Positions 45,851 to 54,750 are shown, counted from the first letter of the stretch. The stretch is DNA of 64,000 nucleotides from JAEYFP01 sp964579795 (GCA_964579795.1 CAZOHM010000002.1:1-64000); one strand, 5' to 3'. Notes: generated by a model not told the origin, from the letters alone. Made by a program: numbers and translations.

Positions 45851-47332
45851 ATGAATGCTAAGTTTTTTGATGTAAAAAAAGAAAAGCAGGATTCTATCAT
45901 TAATGCATCACTTAAAGTATTTGCAGAGGGTGGATATAAAAATGCAAGTACGGATGTGATTGTGAAGCAGGCAGGAATCTCAAAGGGGCTGCTGTTTCAC
46001 TATTTTATCAGTAAACAAGGGTTGTATGAGTTCATATTTGACTACAGCGAAAAGTATATGACACTGGAATTGACCCAAACGGTCAAGAAGGATGAAAAGG
46101 ATTTTTTTGAAATACTGAAACAGATTGAGCTTGCAAAAACCAGAGTTATGAAGAACTATCCTTATATGCAGCAGTTCCTCAGCAGTGTAAAGTTTGAAAC
46201 AAGTCCCGAGGCACTGGAAGCATTAGGGGATGCAAGGGATGCCATGACAGGAATCTATAACGCCATCTATAAACAGGGTGACATGACGCGTTTCCATGAT
46301 TATATTGATGTGAACAGAGTTATCCGAATGATTACATGGATGTCAGAAGGTTATATTAAGGATTGCTTCCGTAACCCGGAACCTAATCTGGATGAGATGC
46401 ATACAGAATTTGATAAATATCTTTCCATGATTAAGGCACATTTCTATAAGAATATCGAAGAGGAACAACAGGACGAGGAAGCGGTAGAAGAGCTGATGCC
46501 AGAACCAGAGCCTGAACCAGAACCTGAACCTGAACCAGAACCTGAACCTGAGCCAGAGTCGATGCAGGAGCCAGAGCCGATGTCTGAGCCAGAGCCGATA
46601 CAGGAGCCAGAGCCAATGTCAGAGCCAGAGCCGATACAGGAGCCAGAGCCAATACAGGAGCCTGAGCCGATACAGGAGCCAGAGCCAATGTCAGAACCAG
46701 AGCCAATGTCAGAGCCAGAGCCGATGCAGGAGCCAGAGCCAATGTCTGCGCCAGAGTCGATGCAGGAATTAGAACCGATGTCTGAAATGCAGTCGGAAAT
46801 GTTAACAGATACAATGCAGGAGCCGTCTTCAGAAGTAACAGATGGGCTGTTGACTGAACAGGTCGAATATGCAGATGCATACGAGTACCAGTCTACAGAT
46901 GCAGCAGAGAGCATGCCAGATTATCCAATAGGGTCTTTTGATGAGCCGCAAACCTTTTATTCTCTTGATGAGGCATCATTCTCATCATCTGCTCCGATTA
47001 CAGTGGATATAGATGGTTATTCAGAAACAGATAGTGTTTCTGTGGCAGATACAAATGCGGATATGACTTTTGATGATGAAATGGATCAGAAGCCTGAAGA
47101 AATGAAAGAAGCGGTAGAAGAGATAGAGGAAAAAGAAGAAGAACGTCCGCTCCCACCATCCTCTCTTGGCTCCAATTTGAAATCGTTATTTAAGCAATTC
47201 GGAAATAAGAATAATCATAATGGAGGAGCTGGTGGCTCCAGTTCTGGAGGAAATGGTGGAAAAGGAAATTCAGAGGATGATTCAATTACCGAACGAGTTC
47301 CTTTTGGAAAAGGCACACCGATAACTCAATAG
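45851..47332 (+). CDS. TetR family regulator with a long Pro-Glu repeat tail
   Basis: A 493-residue protein. Residues 1-205 look like an ordinary TetR regulator: helix-turn-helix about 12-58 (STDVIVKQAGISKGLLFHYF) and a helical ligand-binding part. Instead of ending there it continues with a tail: about 100 residues of Pro-Glu pairs and EPEPM/EPEPI repeats (about 216-316), an acidic Asp/Glu/Ser stretch, and a basic to Gly-rich end (LGSNLKSLFKQFGNK, then Gly/Ser/Asn). TetR proteins are usually about 200 residues, so the tail more than doubles it. GGAGG precedes the start. Ligand and targets are unknown. Confidence 0.84.
   Translation: MNAKFFDVKKEKQDSIINASLKVFAEGGYKNASTDVIVKQAGISKGLLFHYFISKQGLYEFIFDYSEKYMTLELTQTVKKDEKDFFEILKQIELAKTRVMKNYPYMQQFLSSVKFETSPEALEALGDARDAMTGIYNAIYKQGDMTRFHDYIDVNRVIRMITWMSEGYIKDCFRNPEPNLDEMHTEFDKYLSMIKAHFYKNIEEEQQDEEAVEELMPEPEPEPEPEPEPEPEPEPESMQEPEPMSEPEPIQEPEPMSEPEPIQEPEPIQEPEPIQEPEPMSEPEPMSEPEPMQEPEPMSAPESMQELEPMSEMQSEMLTDTMQEPSSEVTDGLLTEQVEYADAYEYQSTDAAESMPDYPIGSFDEPQTFYSLDEASFSSSAPITVDIDGYSETDSVSVADTNADMTFDDEMDQKPEEMKEAVEEIEEKEEERPLPPSSLGSNLKSLFKQFGNKNNHNGGAGGSSSGGNGGKGNSEDDSITERVPFGKGTPITQ
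46498..46790 (+). repeat. Pro-Glu codon repeats (6-nt and 15- to 18-nt units)
   Basis: The block begins with CCAGAA/CCTGAA hexamers and goes on with GAGCCAGAGCC units joined to ATGTCT, ATACAG or ATGCAG. It encodes the EP-rich part of the TetR tail. Length variation between strains is likely. The same DNA creates false open frames on the minus strand. Confidence 0.92.
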
Positions 47333-47336
47333 CTGA

Positions 47337-48086
47337 CTATCGATTTTCTTTATAAGGACCATCTGCTGGGTAACCGCCGGTTAATTTCTGCATACTGCGG
47401 GGAATTGCATCGCGTGAGGTTTTCCAGTCAGCATCTTTATTACGGTAATCAAATTTATCAACGAACCAGGAGATATCTTCTTCAATTCGTTTCATATTAT
47501 TTTCAGTGAGTGCAAACAGCAGTGGGAAGAATTCTTCCTGCTGCTGTTTATTTAGCATGGAGTCAGCAGCCTGCAGAAGTTCCTTCAGGTGGTGAAGACA
47601 AAAGCCATTGCTGTTTTTTAGCAGCTCAGCAAATGTGGAATCATTTTTATACAGATAAAAGAATGTATCCATATATCGTTCATAGGTTTTTTCACAGCAG
47701 CTGCAGACATAGCAGGAATGCTCTCTTTTTTCGAGAAAGGAAGAAAGGGAGTCAGAGGTATTTTTTTTGAACATACCTGTATTCTGTGCAGGACGGAAGC
47801 TTTTAATTTGTGTAGCAAGCTCGGCATTTGTTTTCTTAATATGAGTCTTTAATATCAGAGCATTTCCAAGAGAATTTCCGTAATCATACATCATTTGAAG
47901 GTGATGTCTACAAAATCCGGCTTTGTCAGTTGCTTCACGAATATCACTTTCCATATAAGAAGCACCCGATCCTAAGACAAAATCAATTGTATCCTGCTCA
48001 AGCTTTCTTTCAATATTGCAAAGAGGACACTCGTCCTTGGCATGAAAGGCGTCATTAAGCGGAATGGTATATAGTTTTTCTTTCAT
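47337..48086 (-). CDS. Cys/His-rich protein of unknown function (DUF6062-like)
   Basis: A 249-residue soluble protein with a repeated Cys/His plan: CPLC near residue 20 followed by FCRHH near 59, and CYVCSCC near 125 followed by FCLHH near 161. The two halves look like a duplicated metal-binding module, for zinc or an iron-sulfur cluster. It resembles proteins grouped as DUF6062 in Clostridia (recognised by eye). GAAGGAG precedes the start. It is convergent with the TetR gene (4-nt gap) and divergent from the PfkB-like gene. Function unknown. Confidence 0.74.
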   Translation of the reverse strand: MKEKLYTIPLNDAFHAKDECPLCNIERKLEQDTIDFVLGSGASYMESDIREATDKAGFCRHHLQMMYDYGNSLGNALILKTHIKKTNAELATQIKSFRPAQNTGMFKKNTSDSLSSFLEKREHSCYVCSCCEKTYERYMDTFFYLYKNDSTFAELLKNSNGFCLHHLKELLQAADSMLNKQQQEEFFPLLFALTENNMKRIEEDISWFVDKFDYRNKDADWKTSRDAIPRSMQKLTGGYPADGPYKENR

Positions 48087-48178
48087 GTATCAAAACTCCT
48101 TCTTTTTTATTGCACAGATGTACAGATGTGCTCTATTGCTACAGTTTACAGTGTTTTGGCATAATAGGCAATCATAGA

Positions 48179-48207
48179 TTGCTTAACAGCATAAAATATT
48201 ATATACT
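48179..48207 (+). promoter_or_regulatory. Sigma-A promoter of the PfkB-like gene
   Basis: TTGCTT at 48179-48184, a 17-bp spacer, and TATACT at 48202-48207. The leader is about 86 nt. The 213-nt divergent region shows nothing else clear. Confidence 0.6.
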
Positions 48208-48299
48208 GAATATATAAACATCTGGTTTCTGTTTGATGAAATTTGGAGAAACAGGTGCGACCGGGGTTTACAATAGACTACAGGAGATGGGGTGTTCAG

Positions 48300-49220
48300 A
48301 TGGCAAAATTTGTTGTGGCTGGAATTGTCCAGATTGAAACGATTGTAAAGGTAGAACATATTCCGATTCAGTATTATCCGATTGTATCCAGACCAAATTC
48401 GATTTTTACAAATATCGGTGGAGATGCATTTAATGAAAGTCTGGCACTGAAGGCACTTGGTGATGATGTAGAGTTCATGTCTATGATTGGAAAGAGCGAT
48501 GCAGCAGGCATACTGAATATTATTAACTCAGAATATGAGCTGGATGTAAAAAATGTTTATCCTACACTTGAAAAGACACCGACAGCAGTTGTTCTTTATG
48601 ATAATGAGAGACAGCAACAGATTTATGAAGACATAAAGAATCTGCGAGAGGCTGAGTATGATATGGAGGTATTTAAAAAGGAGCTTGCAGATGCGGATGC
48701 AGTTGTTCTTGCAAATGCAAATTTCTGCAGACCTCTTGCAAAGGCAGCAAAGGAAGCAGGTAAGACGCTGGCTATTAATTTCAGGGGATTTTCAGAGGAA
48801 AAGGTTCCGTTCAATGATGATATGCTGCATATGGCAGATATTATTTATGTTGGTGATGACAATCTGGTGGATTCCTCTTATGATTTTGTGAAAAAGCTGG
48901 CTGATACTTACGGAACGCAGGTTATTATTCTTGGACAGGGCGCAAATGGACTGATTATCTACTCCAGGAAGGACGATTTGATTGCGCACTATCATACAGT
49001 TAAGACAAATGAGATTGTAAATACAGCTGGAGCAGGTAATTCTCTGTTTTCCTGTTTCATGCATTTCTATATTGAAACAGGTGATGCAGTACATGCAATT
49101 AAAAAAGCACTGTTGTTTGCTTCATATAAGATTGGCTTTATGGGTACCTCGAGCGGATTTTTGACTGAACAGGAGCTTGAACATTGGTATCAGCTGATTT
49201 GGCGTGAAAATCCATTGTAA
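48300..49220 (+). CDS. PfkB-fold carbohydrate kinase-like protein lacking the catalytic Asp
   Basis: A 306-residue protein of the ribokinase/PfkB family. The N-terminal NIGGDAFNESLALKALG motif and the C-terminal anion-hole region are present, but the family signature D-T-x-G-A-G-D reads NTAGAGN, with Asn247 in place of the Asp that serves as catalytic base. The codon is AAT, one base from GAT. By family knowledge this change should strongly reduce phosphoryl transfer, so the protein may bind a sugar or nucleoside without turning it over, or use another residue. The start at 48300 follows GGAGATGGGG; the in-frame ATG at 48243 has no such site. Confidence 0.82.
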   Translation: MAKFVVAGIVQIETIVKVEHIPIQYYPIVSRPNSIFTNIGGDAFNESLALKALGDDVEFMSMIGKSDAAGILNIINSEYELDVKNVYPTLEKTPTAVVLYDNERQQQIYEDIKNLREAEYDMEVFKKELADADAVVLANANFCRPLAKAAKEAGKTLAINFRGFSEEKVPFNDDMLHMADIIYVGDDNLVDSSYDFVKKLADTYGTQVIILGQGANGLIIYSRKDDLIAHYHTVKTNEIVNTAGAGNSLFSCFMHFYIETGDAVHAIKKALLFASYKIGFMGTSSGFLTEQELEHWYQLIWRENPL

Positions 49221-49227
49221 TTTTTTC

Positions 49228-49256
49228 TTGCTATTTTCTTTAAGATACACTACAAT
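49228..49256 (+). promoter_or_regulatory. Candidate promoter upstream of the uracil permease leader hairpin
   Basis: TTGCTA at 49228-49233, a 17-bp spacer, and TACAAT at 49251-49256. Transcription from here would enter the hairpin at 49277-49306 within about 15 nt. Confidence 0.5.
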
Positions 49257-49276
49257 AATTGAAATGAGACTCATGG

Positions 49277-49306
49277 AGAGGCTGTTTGTTGCAAACAGCC
49301 TCTTTT
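49277..49306 (+). terminator. Terminator or attenuator hairpin before the uracil permease gene
   Basis: A perfect 12-bp stem AGAGGCTGTTTG with CAAACAGCCTCT, a 3-nt loop and four T. It ends the PfkB-like gene, and, if the promoter at 49228 is used, acts as a leader attenuator 36 nt before the permease ATG. Confidence 0.78.
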
Positions 49307-49341
49307 GTGGGGAAAAGACATAATATGCGGAGGAAGAGAAA

Positions 49342-50715
49342 ATGGGTAAAGAAAAAGTCACCATTGGTGAGAATGGCATCTATGATGCAAAACAGCTTGG
49401 AACTTCAAAAATGATTATTTTAGGGTTGCAGCATATGTTCGCAATGTTTGGAGCAACGGTTCTTGTACCGGCTTTGACAGGATTGAGCGTATCTACAACC
49501 CTTTTGTTTGCAGGATTGGGAACATTGCTGTTCCATCTGTTTACAAAGGGAAAGGTGCCGGCATTTCTTGGCTCTTCTTTTGCATATCTTGCAGGTTACT
49601 GGGCAATCGCACCAAATCAGGAACAGGGACTTCTTCCATATGCCTGCTTCGGTGTTGCATGTTCCGGCGTTCTGTATTTGATTCTTGCAGGATTGATTAA
49701 GGCTTTTGGTGCAAAAAAGGTTATGCGTTATTTCCCGCCGATTGTAACCGGACCGATTATTATTGCGATTGGACTGACACTTTCCTCTTCAGCTATTAAT
49801 AATTGCAAGGATAACTGGCTTGTTGCGGTTGTTGCCATTGTTGTCGTGATTGTGTGCAATATCTGGGGAAAAGGAATGGTCAAAATTGTTCCAATTATCA
49901 TGGGTGTTATCGCATCCTATATCGTTGCAGCACTGCTTGGAAAAGTGGATTTTTCAGGTATTGCAAATGCAGCCTGGGTAGGTCTTCCTGTTCAGTATGA
50001 CAGAACAATATTTGCGATATTCAAGTCACCGGATGCATCACTTTTAATTTCTGCAATTATTACAATCATGCCGATTGCACTTGCTACAATGGTAGAACAT
50101 ATTGGTGATATTTCTGCAATTTCTTCTACAGTTGGTAAAAACTATATTGAAAGCCCAGGACTTCACAGAACACTTTGCGGTGATGGATTTGCTACTATTC
50201 TTGCTTCTGTCTTTGGCGGTCCTGCAAATACGACATATGGAGAAAACACAGGTGTGCTTTCTCTTACAAAAGTATATGATCCACGAGTAATTAGAATTGC
50301 TGCTTATTTTGCTATCCTGTTTTCTTTCTCACCAAAGTTTGAGGCATTGATTGCGTCTATGCCAACTGCAACTGTTGGTGGTGTTTCACTTGTGCTTTAC
50401 GGTATGATTTCTGCTGTTGGTGTCAGAAATGTTGTAGAGAATCAGGTGGATTTCAAAAAGAACAGAAATGTTATTATTGCAGCTTTGATTCTTGTACTTT
50501 CCATTGGTGTAAAGTTTACAACAATCTACAATGCAGCAGGGGAAGAAGTGATTTCTTCAGGTATCAATTTGACATTCGGAAGCGTTACTGTTTCTCTGTC
50601 TGGTCTTGCGGTTGGCGCAATTGTCGGAATTCTTCTGAATGCAATTCTGCCGGGTAAGGATTATGAGTTTGGTAAGGGAGCACCTGGAGATACAGCTGTT
50701 AATTTTGAAGTGTAA
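49342..50715 (+). CDS. uraA: Uracil permease (NCS2 family)
   Basis: A 457-residue integral membrane transporter with about twelve to fourteen helices. The first helix motif LGLQHMFAMFGATVLVPAL, the GSSFAYLAGYWAI stretch and ATMVEHIGDISAIS are typical of the UraA/PyrP branch of the NCS2 nucleobase:proton symporters, with the last carrying the Glu expected to contact the base. The substrate uracil is inferred from family; xanthine or other bases cannot be excluded. GGAGG precedes the start. The rRNA methyltransferase gene follows after 45 nt. Confidence 0.88.
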   Translation: MGKEKVTIGENGIYDAKQLGTSKMIILGLQHMFAMFGATVLVPALTGLSVSTTLLFAGLGTLLFHLFTKGKVPAFLGSSFAYLAGYWAIAPNQEQGLLPYACFGVACSGVLYLILAGLIKAFGAKKVMRYFPPIVTGPIIIAIGLTLSSSAINNCKDNWLVAVVAIVVVIVCNIWGKGMVKIVPIIMGVIASYIVAALLGKVDFSGIANAAWVGLPVQYDRTIFAIFKSPDASLLISAIITIMPIALATMVEHIGDISAISSTVGKNYIESPGLHRTLCGDGFATILASVFGGPANTTYGENTGVLSLTKVYDPRVIRIAAYFAILFSFSPKFEALIASMPTATVGGVSLVLYGMISAVGVRNVVENQVDFKKNRNVIIAALILVLSIGVKFTTIYNAAGEEVISSGINLTFGSVTVSLSGLAVGAIVGILLNAILPGKDYEFGKGAPGDTAVNFEV

Positions 50716-50745
50716 TGAATGATTGAAATAATGAATGATTGAAAT
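50714..50745 (+). repeat. 16-nt perfect tandem repeat (2 copies)
   Basis: AATGAATGATTGAAAT occurs twice head to tail; the first copy includes the last two bases of the uraA stop codon. It fills most of the gap to the next gene, probably by a short slippage duplication. Confidence 0.9.
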
Positions 50746-50760
50746 GGAGAGAACTGAGCG

Positions 50761-52143
50761 ATGCTTCCAGAACAATTTCTAAATAGAATGGAACATCTTC
50801 TTGGCGAGGAATATAAAGCTTTTTTAAAAAGCTATGAGAATACTCAATATAAGGCACTGCGTCTTAATCCGCTTAAAGTGGACAGGGCGCAGTTCCTTGT
50901 ATCTGATAGTCTTCAACCTGTGCCATGGGAGGAAAATGGATTTTACTATACAGCAGAGCTTCAGCCGGGAAAGCATCCGTATCATGAAGCAGGTGTTTAC
51001 TATATTCAGGAGCCAAGTGCCATGATGCCGGTAAACTTTTTGGATGTTAAGCCGGGGGAACGGATACTTGATTTATGTGCCGCGCCAGGTGGAAAAAGTA
51101 CGCAGATAGCAGGGAAAATGCAGGGCAGGGGATTGCTTGTATGCAATGAAATTCATCCAGCGCGGGCAAAAATTTTATCTGAAAACATAGAAAGAATGGG
51201 TGTACGTAATGCACTTGTGACAAATGAAACACCGCAAAAACTTGCAGATACTTTTCTGGATTTTTTTGATAAGGTCCTTGTGGATGCGCCCTGCTCCGGT
51301 GAAGGAATGTTTCGTAAGAATGAGGAAGCATTTACTGAGTGGAGTCCTGAAAATGTTATGATGTGTGCAGAACGGCAGGATGAAATTCTTGACTGCGCTG
51401 CGAAGCTGCTGCGTCCGGGAGGAAGACTTGTATATTCGACATGCACGTTTGCACCTGATGAGGATGAAGGTACAATCTATCGGTTTTTGTGCAGACATCC
51501 GGAATATGAAATACTTTCTGTGGAGAAAACAGCCGGGATGGATGACGGTGTTCCTGTGTGGGTACAGGAAACAGAGAAGAATTCGATACGAGATTCCTTA
51601 ATAAAGACGATTCGCCTTTGGCCGCATCATATTGCGGGAGAAGGTCATTATGCAGCTGTACTGAAAAAGGCAGGGGCTGCTCCAAAGGACTTCGTCGGCT
51701 ACAGTAGATTTGGACTGGAAAAGTGTATCCAAAAACAGAATTATCAGGAGTATCTGCAATTTCAAAAACAGTATTTGAAAGTGGAGCTGAAGGGTGTTTA
51801 TTTAAGATTCGGAGAACAGCTTTATCTGGCACCTGAAAATACGCCTTCGCTTCGCTCTCTGAGAGTACTGAGACCAGGTCTGCATCTTGGAACGATTTTA
51901 AAAGGACGTTTTGAGCCATCACATGCACTTGCACTTGCTCTTAAACAGGGGGAGTGTGCTCTTACTGTTTCGCTTTCTTCCAAGGAAAATGAAATCTTGA
52001 ATTATCTACATGGACAGACTTTTCACCTTGACAAGGAAAAGGGTTGGTATTTGATCTCAGTCGATGGGTATAGTATTGGCTGGGGAAAACTTGCCGGCGG
52101 AATCATGAAAAACCATTATCCAAAGGGACTTCGAAGACCATGA
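50761..52143 (+). CDS. 16S rRNA m5C methyltransferase, RsmF/NOL1-NOP2-Sun family
   Basis: A 460-residue S-adenosylmethionine-dependent enzyme that makes 5-methylcytosine in rRNA. Seen: the SAM-binding DLCAAPGGKS, the release cysteine Cys178 in DAPCSGEGMF and the nucleophile Cys228 in YSTCTF, the two-Cys arrangement of the family. The C-terminal 160 residues match the extra RsmF-type domain including a PUA-like end (GWGKLAGGIMKNHYPKG). GGAGAG lies 11 bases before the ATG. It may be co-transcribed with uraA. The exact rRNA position is unknown. Confidence 0.9.
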   Translation: MLPEQFLNRMEHLLGEEYKAFLKSYENTQYKALRLNPLKVDRAQFLVSDSLQPVPWEENGFYYTAELQPGKHPYHEAGVYYIQEPSAMMPVNFLDVKPGERILDLCAAPGGKSTQIAGKMQGRGLLVCNEIHPARAKILSENIERMGVRNALVTNETPQKLADTFLDFFDKVLVDAPCSGEGMFRKNEEAFTEWSPENVMMCAERQDEILDCAAKLLRPGGRLVYSTCTFAPDEDEGTIYRFLCRHPEYEILSVEKTAGMDDGVPVWVQETEKNSIRDSLIKTIRLWPHHIAGEGHYAAVLKKAGAAPKDFVGYSRFGLEKCIQKQNYQEYLQFQKQYLKVELKGVYLRFGEQLYLAPENTPSLRSLRVLRPGLHLGTILKGRFEPSHALALALKQGECALTVSLSSKENEILNYLHGQTFHLDKEKGWYLISVDGYSIGWGKLAGGIMKNHYPKGLRRP

Positions 52144-52149
52144 TTTTCA

Positions 52150-52178
52150 TTGACAAATGATATTAATTAAAATATATT
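52150..52178 (+). promoter_or_regulatory. Sigma-A promoter of the beta-mannosidase gene
   Basis: A perfect TTGACA at 52150-52155, a 17-bp spacer, and TATATT at 52173-52178. The leader is about 47 nt. Confidence 0.72.
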
Positions 52179-52199
52179 AAAAACAAGTTAAATAATTAA

Positions 52200-52210
52200 A
52201 AACCGGGTTT
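52200..52210. promoter_or_regulatory. Candidate LacI-family operator
   Basis: AAACCGGGTTT is a perfect 11-bp odd palindrome between the promoter and the ribosome binding site of the beta-mannosidase gene. The LacI-type gene just downstream of that enzyme is the obvious candidate to bind it. Position +15 to +25 suits roadblock repression. Confidence 0.4.
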
Positions 52211-52231
52211 CGGTGAAGGAGCATATAATAT

Positions 52232-54727
52232 ATGATATTTCAAACATTAAATGGCACATGGCTCATGAATGAGAAGGGCTCGGAAGCGTATTTAGAGGCA
52301 AAAATTCCGGGTTCTGTTTTGTCTGCCCTGCTTGTTCAGCACAGGATACAGGATCCGTTTTTCGGTACAAATGAATACGAAGCAAGAGAGCTGTTTCGTC
52401 AGGATTATTATTTTTCCCGGGAATTTGAGGTTTTACCTGAGCTCTATGAGCAGGAGCATATCAGACTCTGCTGCAAGGGAATAGATACGCTTTCTCGTAT
52501 TTATATTAATGAACTGCCGGTTGGATACACAGAAAATATGCACCGAACCTATAATTTTGAAGTAAAGAATTTTCTTCGCCCGGGTGTGAATGTGATTACT
52601 ATAGAGATTCAGTCTCCTTTGAATTATATAGAAAATTATCATACAGGCATGGGAAAATCGATTACTTATGTACCACAGGGTGGTATGGCAGGTAATCAGT
52701 TTCTGCGAAAGGCTCATTGCATGTTTGGATGGGACTGGGGCGCTCAGCTGCCTGACTGCGGCATATGGAGAAGTATTGATTTGATTGGATACAGTCTGAT
52801 CAGACTGGATGAAGTAGAAATCATCCAACATCATGAGAAGCGGAAGGTTATGCTGGAAATTCATGTTTCAGCAGAGCTGATACGAAAGGGAACCTATATT
52901 ATTCAGGCAGAGCTTGTGACACCGGATGGACGTGTCAGCGCGATTACGGAAACGATGGTCGGCAACGAGGTTGTTCTGACAATGGAAGTTGAAAATCCGA
53001 AAATCTGGTGGCCGAATGGCTTTGGTGAGCATCCGTTATATACAGTCAGCGTGTTTGCGCTTGATATGAACGGAAATCAGTGGGATTCGAAGAGCTATAA
53101 AATCGGTCTTCGTACACTGACTGTGAGTCAGGAAAAAGACGAGTTTGGCAAGGAATTCTGTTTTATGGTAAACGGAGTCAAGATTTTCTCCATGGGAGCA
53201 AATTATATTCCGGAGGATTCCATCTATTCCTTTATTACAAAAGAAAAGATTGATTATCTTCTAAAGGCGGCTGTCAAGAGTAATTTTAATACGATTCGCG
53301 TGTGGGGCGGGGGATATTATCCATCCGACACATTTTATGAGCTGTGTGATGAATATGGTCTGATTGTATGGCAGGATTTGATGTTTGCCTGCAATGTATA
53401 TGAATTGACAGAGGACTTCAGGAGAAATATTGAAGCAGAAGCGATTGATAATATTATCAGAATCAGGCATCATGCATGTCTTGGTTTGATTTGCGGAAAT
53501 AATGAAATTGAATCTGGCTGGTATCATTGGCCGGATATTATGAATCATTCAGATTCACTAAAGCGCGACTATGTGAGAATGTTTGAAGAAATATTCCCTA
53601 AAATTGCTGCAGATTATGCACCACAGGTATTTTACTGGCATTCTTCTCCGTCATCAGGTGGAAAGTTTGATGCACCGGATGATGAGACGCGTGGAGACTG
53701 CCATTATTGGGATGTATGGCATGGACAGAAGCCGTTTACTGATTACAGAGAGCATTTTATGAGATTCTGCTCCGAATTTGGTTTTCAGTCATTTCCATCA
53801 ATTAAGACGGTTAAGACATTTACAAAAGAAGATGACCGTAATATTTTTTCAGAGGTTATGGAGAGCCATCAGAAGAACGATGGGGCAAACGGAAAGCTTC
53901 TGTATTATCTTTCAGAGAATTTTCTTTATCCAAAGGATTTTGAGAGCTTATTATATATTACACAAATCATGCAGGGAATGGCTGTCAAGTATGGCGTTGA
54001 ACATTGGAGAAGACAGAGAGGACGCTGCATGGGAACGCTTTACTGGCAGCTTAATGACAGCTGGCCGGTAGCCTCCTGGTCAAGTATTGACTATTTTGGC
54101 AGATGGAAGGCGTTGCAGTATATGGCTAAGGCTTTCTATGCACAGATAGCAGGTTCTATAGAACGAACCGGCAATGTCGCAGCTGTTTATATTCAAAATG
54201 AGACGCGTGACTTTGAAAGCAGACGTGTGAAAATCAGTTTGCAGACACTTGATTTCCGTCTTCTTCATGAGGCAGAGTATGAAGTGGAAATCAGACCGTT
54301 TGAACCATTGAAGGTTTGTGAAATTGATTACACCCCATATATTCAGGGTATTGAAAATCAGGTATTTATGGAGGCAGTTTTCCTGGATGAGGATGATGTC
54401 GTTGTATCTTCTGAAATAGAAGTGTTTGTTCCATATAAGCGCCTGGCATTGGAGGGTTCTTCGATTTCCTATTCAGTAATTGAGCTTGCAGATGAGTATG
54501 TAATTAGGATGATGTCCGGTGGATTTGCTGCTTTTGTTGAACTTGATTTAAGACAGGCCGATGCAGTTTTCAGTGATAATTTCTTCCACCTGACAAGTAA
54601 GAGAGAAAAGGCAGTCAAGCTGAAGAAGTCAGATATCCGCTATCTGAATTATGGAGTACCTGAAATACAGAATGGTTATGAGCTGGAACAGCAGCTTGTA
54701 ATCAGAACATTACGTGATACTTACTAA
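52232..54727 (+). CDS. Beta-mannosidase, glycoside hydrolase family 2
   Basis: An 831-residue enzyme without a signal peptide, so it acts in the cytoplasm on short imported beta-mannosides, for example from mannan or N-glycan breakdown. It has the GH2 order: jelly-roll sugar-binding domain, Ig-like domain, TIM barrel from about residue 300, and C-terminal beta domains. The acid/base Glu425 is in GNNE and the nucleophile Glu515 in SEFGFQS; WGGGYYPSD, typical of the beta-mannosidase branch, is also seen. GAAGGA precedes the start. A LacI-type regulator follows after 23 nt, so the pair forms a small regulated unit; no transporter lies nearby. Confidence 0.9.
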   Translation: MIFQTLNGTWLMNEKGSEAYLEAKIPGSVLSALLVQHRIQDPFFGTNEYEARELFRQDYYFSREFEVLPELYEQEHIRLCCKGIDTLSRIYINELPVGYTENMHRTYNFEVKNFLRPGVNVITIEIQSPLNYIENYHTGMGKSITYVPQGGMAGNQFLRKAHCMFGWDWGAQLPDCGIWRSIDLIGYSLIRLDEVEIIQHHEKRKVMLEIHVSAELIRKGTYIIQAELVTPDGRVSAITETMVGNEVVLTMEVENPKIWWPNGFGEHPLYTVSVFALDMNGNQWDSKSYKIGLRTLTVSQEKDEFGKEFCFMVNGVKIFSMGANYIPEDSIYSFITKEKIDYLLKAAVKSNFNTIRVWGGGYYPSDTFYELCDEYGLIVWQDLMFACNVYELTEDFRRNIEAEAIDNIIRIRHHACLGLICGNNEIESGWYHWPDIMNHSDSLKRDYVRMFEEIFPKIAADYAPQVFYWHSSPSSGGKFDAPDDETRGDCHYWDVWHGQKPFTDYREHFMRFCSEFGFQSFPSIKTVKTFTKEDDRNIFSEVMESHQKNDGANGKLLYYLSENFLYPKDFESLLYITQIMQGMAVKYGVEHWRRQRGRCMGTLYWQLNDSWPVASWSSIDYFGRWKALQYMAKAFYAQIAGSIERTGNVAAVYIQNETRDFESRRVKISLQTLDFRLLHEAEYEVEIRPFEPLKVCEIDYTPYIQGIENQVFMEAVFLDEDDVVVSSEIEVFVPYKRLALEGSSISYSVIELADEYVIRMMSGGFAAFVELDLRQADAVFSDNFFHLTSKREKAVKLKKSDIRYLNYGVPEIQNGYELEQQLVIRTLRDTY

Positions 54728-54750
54728 GATGAAAAGAGGAATACACAATT

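Noticed and set aside
46431..46914. Minus-strand open frames opposite the Pro-Glu repeat (Ser-Gly and Leu-Ala repeat peptides)
   Set aside because: They are produced by the codon repeat of the TetR tail read backwards; no start signal and no recognisable fold.
48243..48299. Upstream ATG for the PfkB-like gene
   Set aside because: No ribosome binding site before 48243, while 48300 has GGAGATGGGG upstream and begins directly at the family's first strand.
51356..51934. Minus-strand open frame of 192 codons opposite the rRNA methyltransferase
   Set aside because: The plus-strand protein has all family motifs; the antisense frame has no start signal and no recognisable domain.
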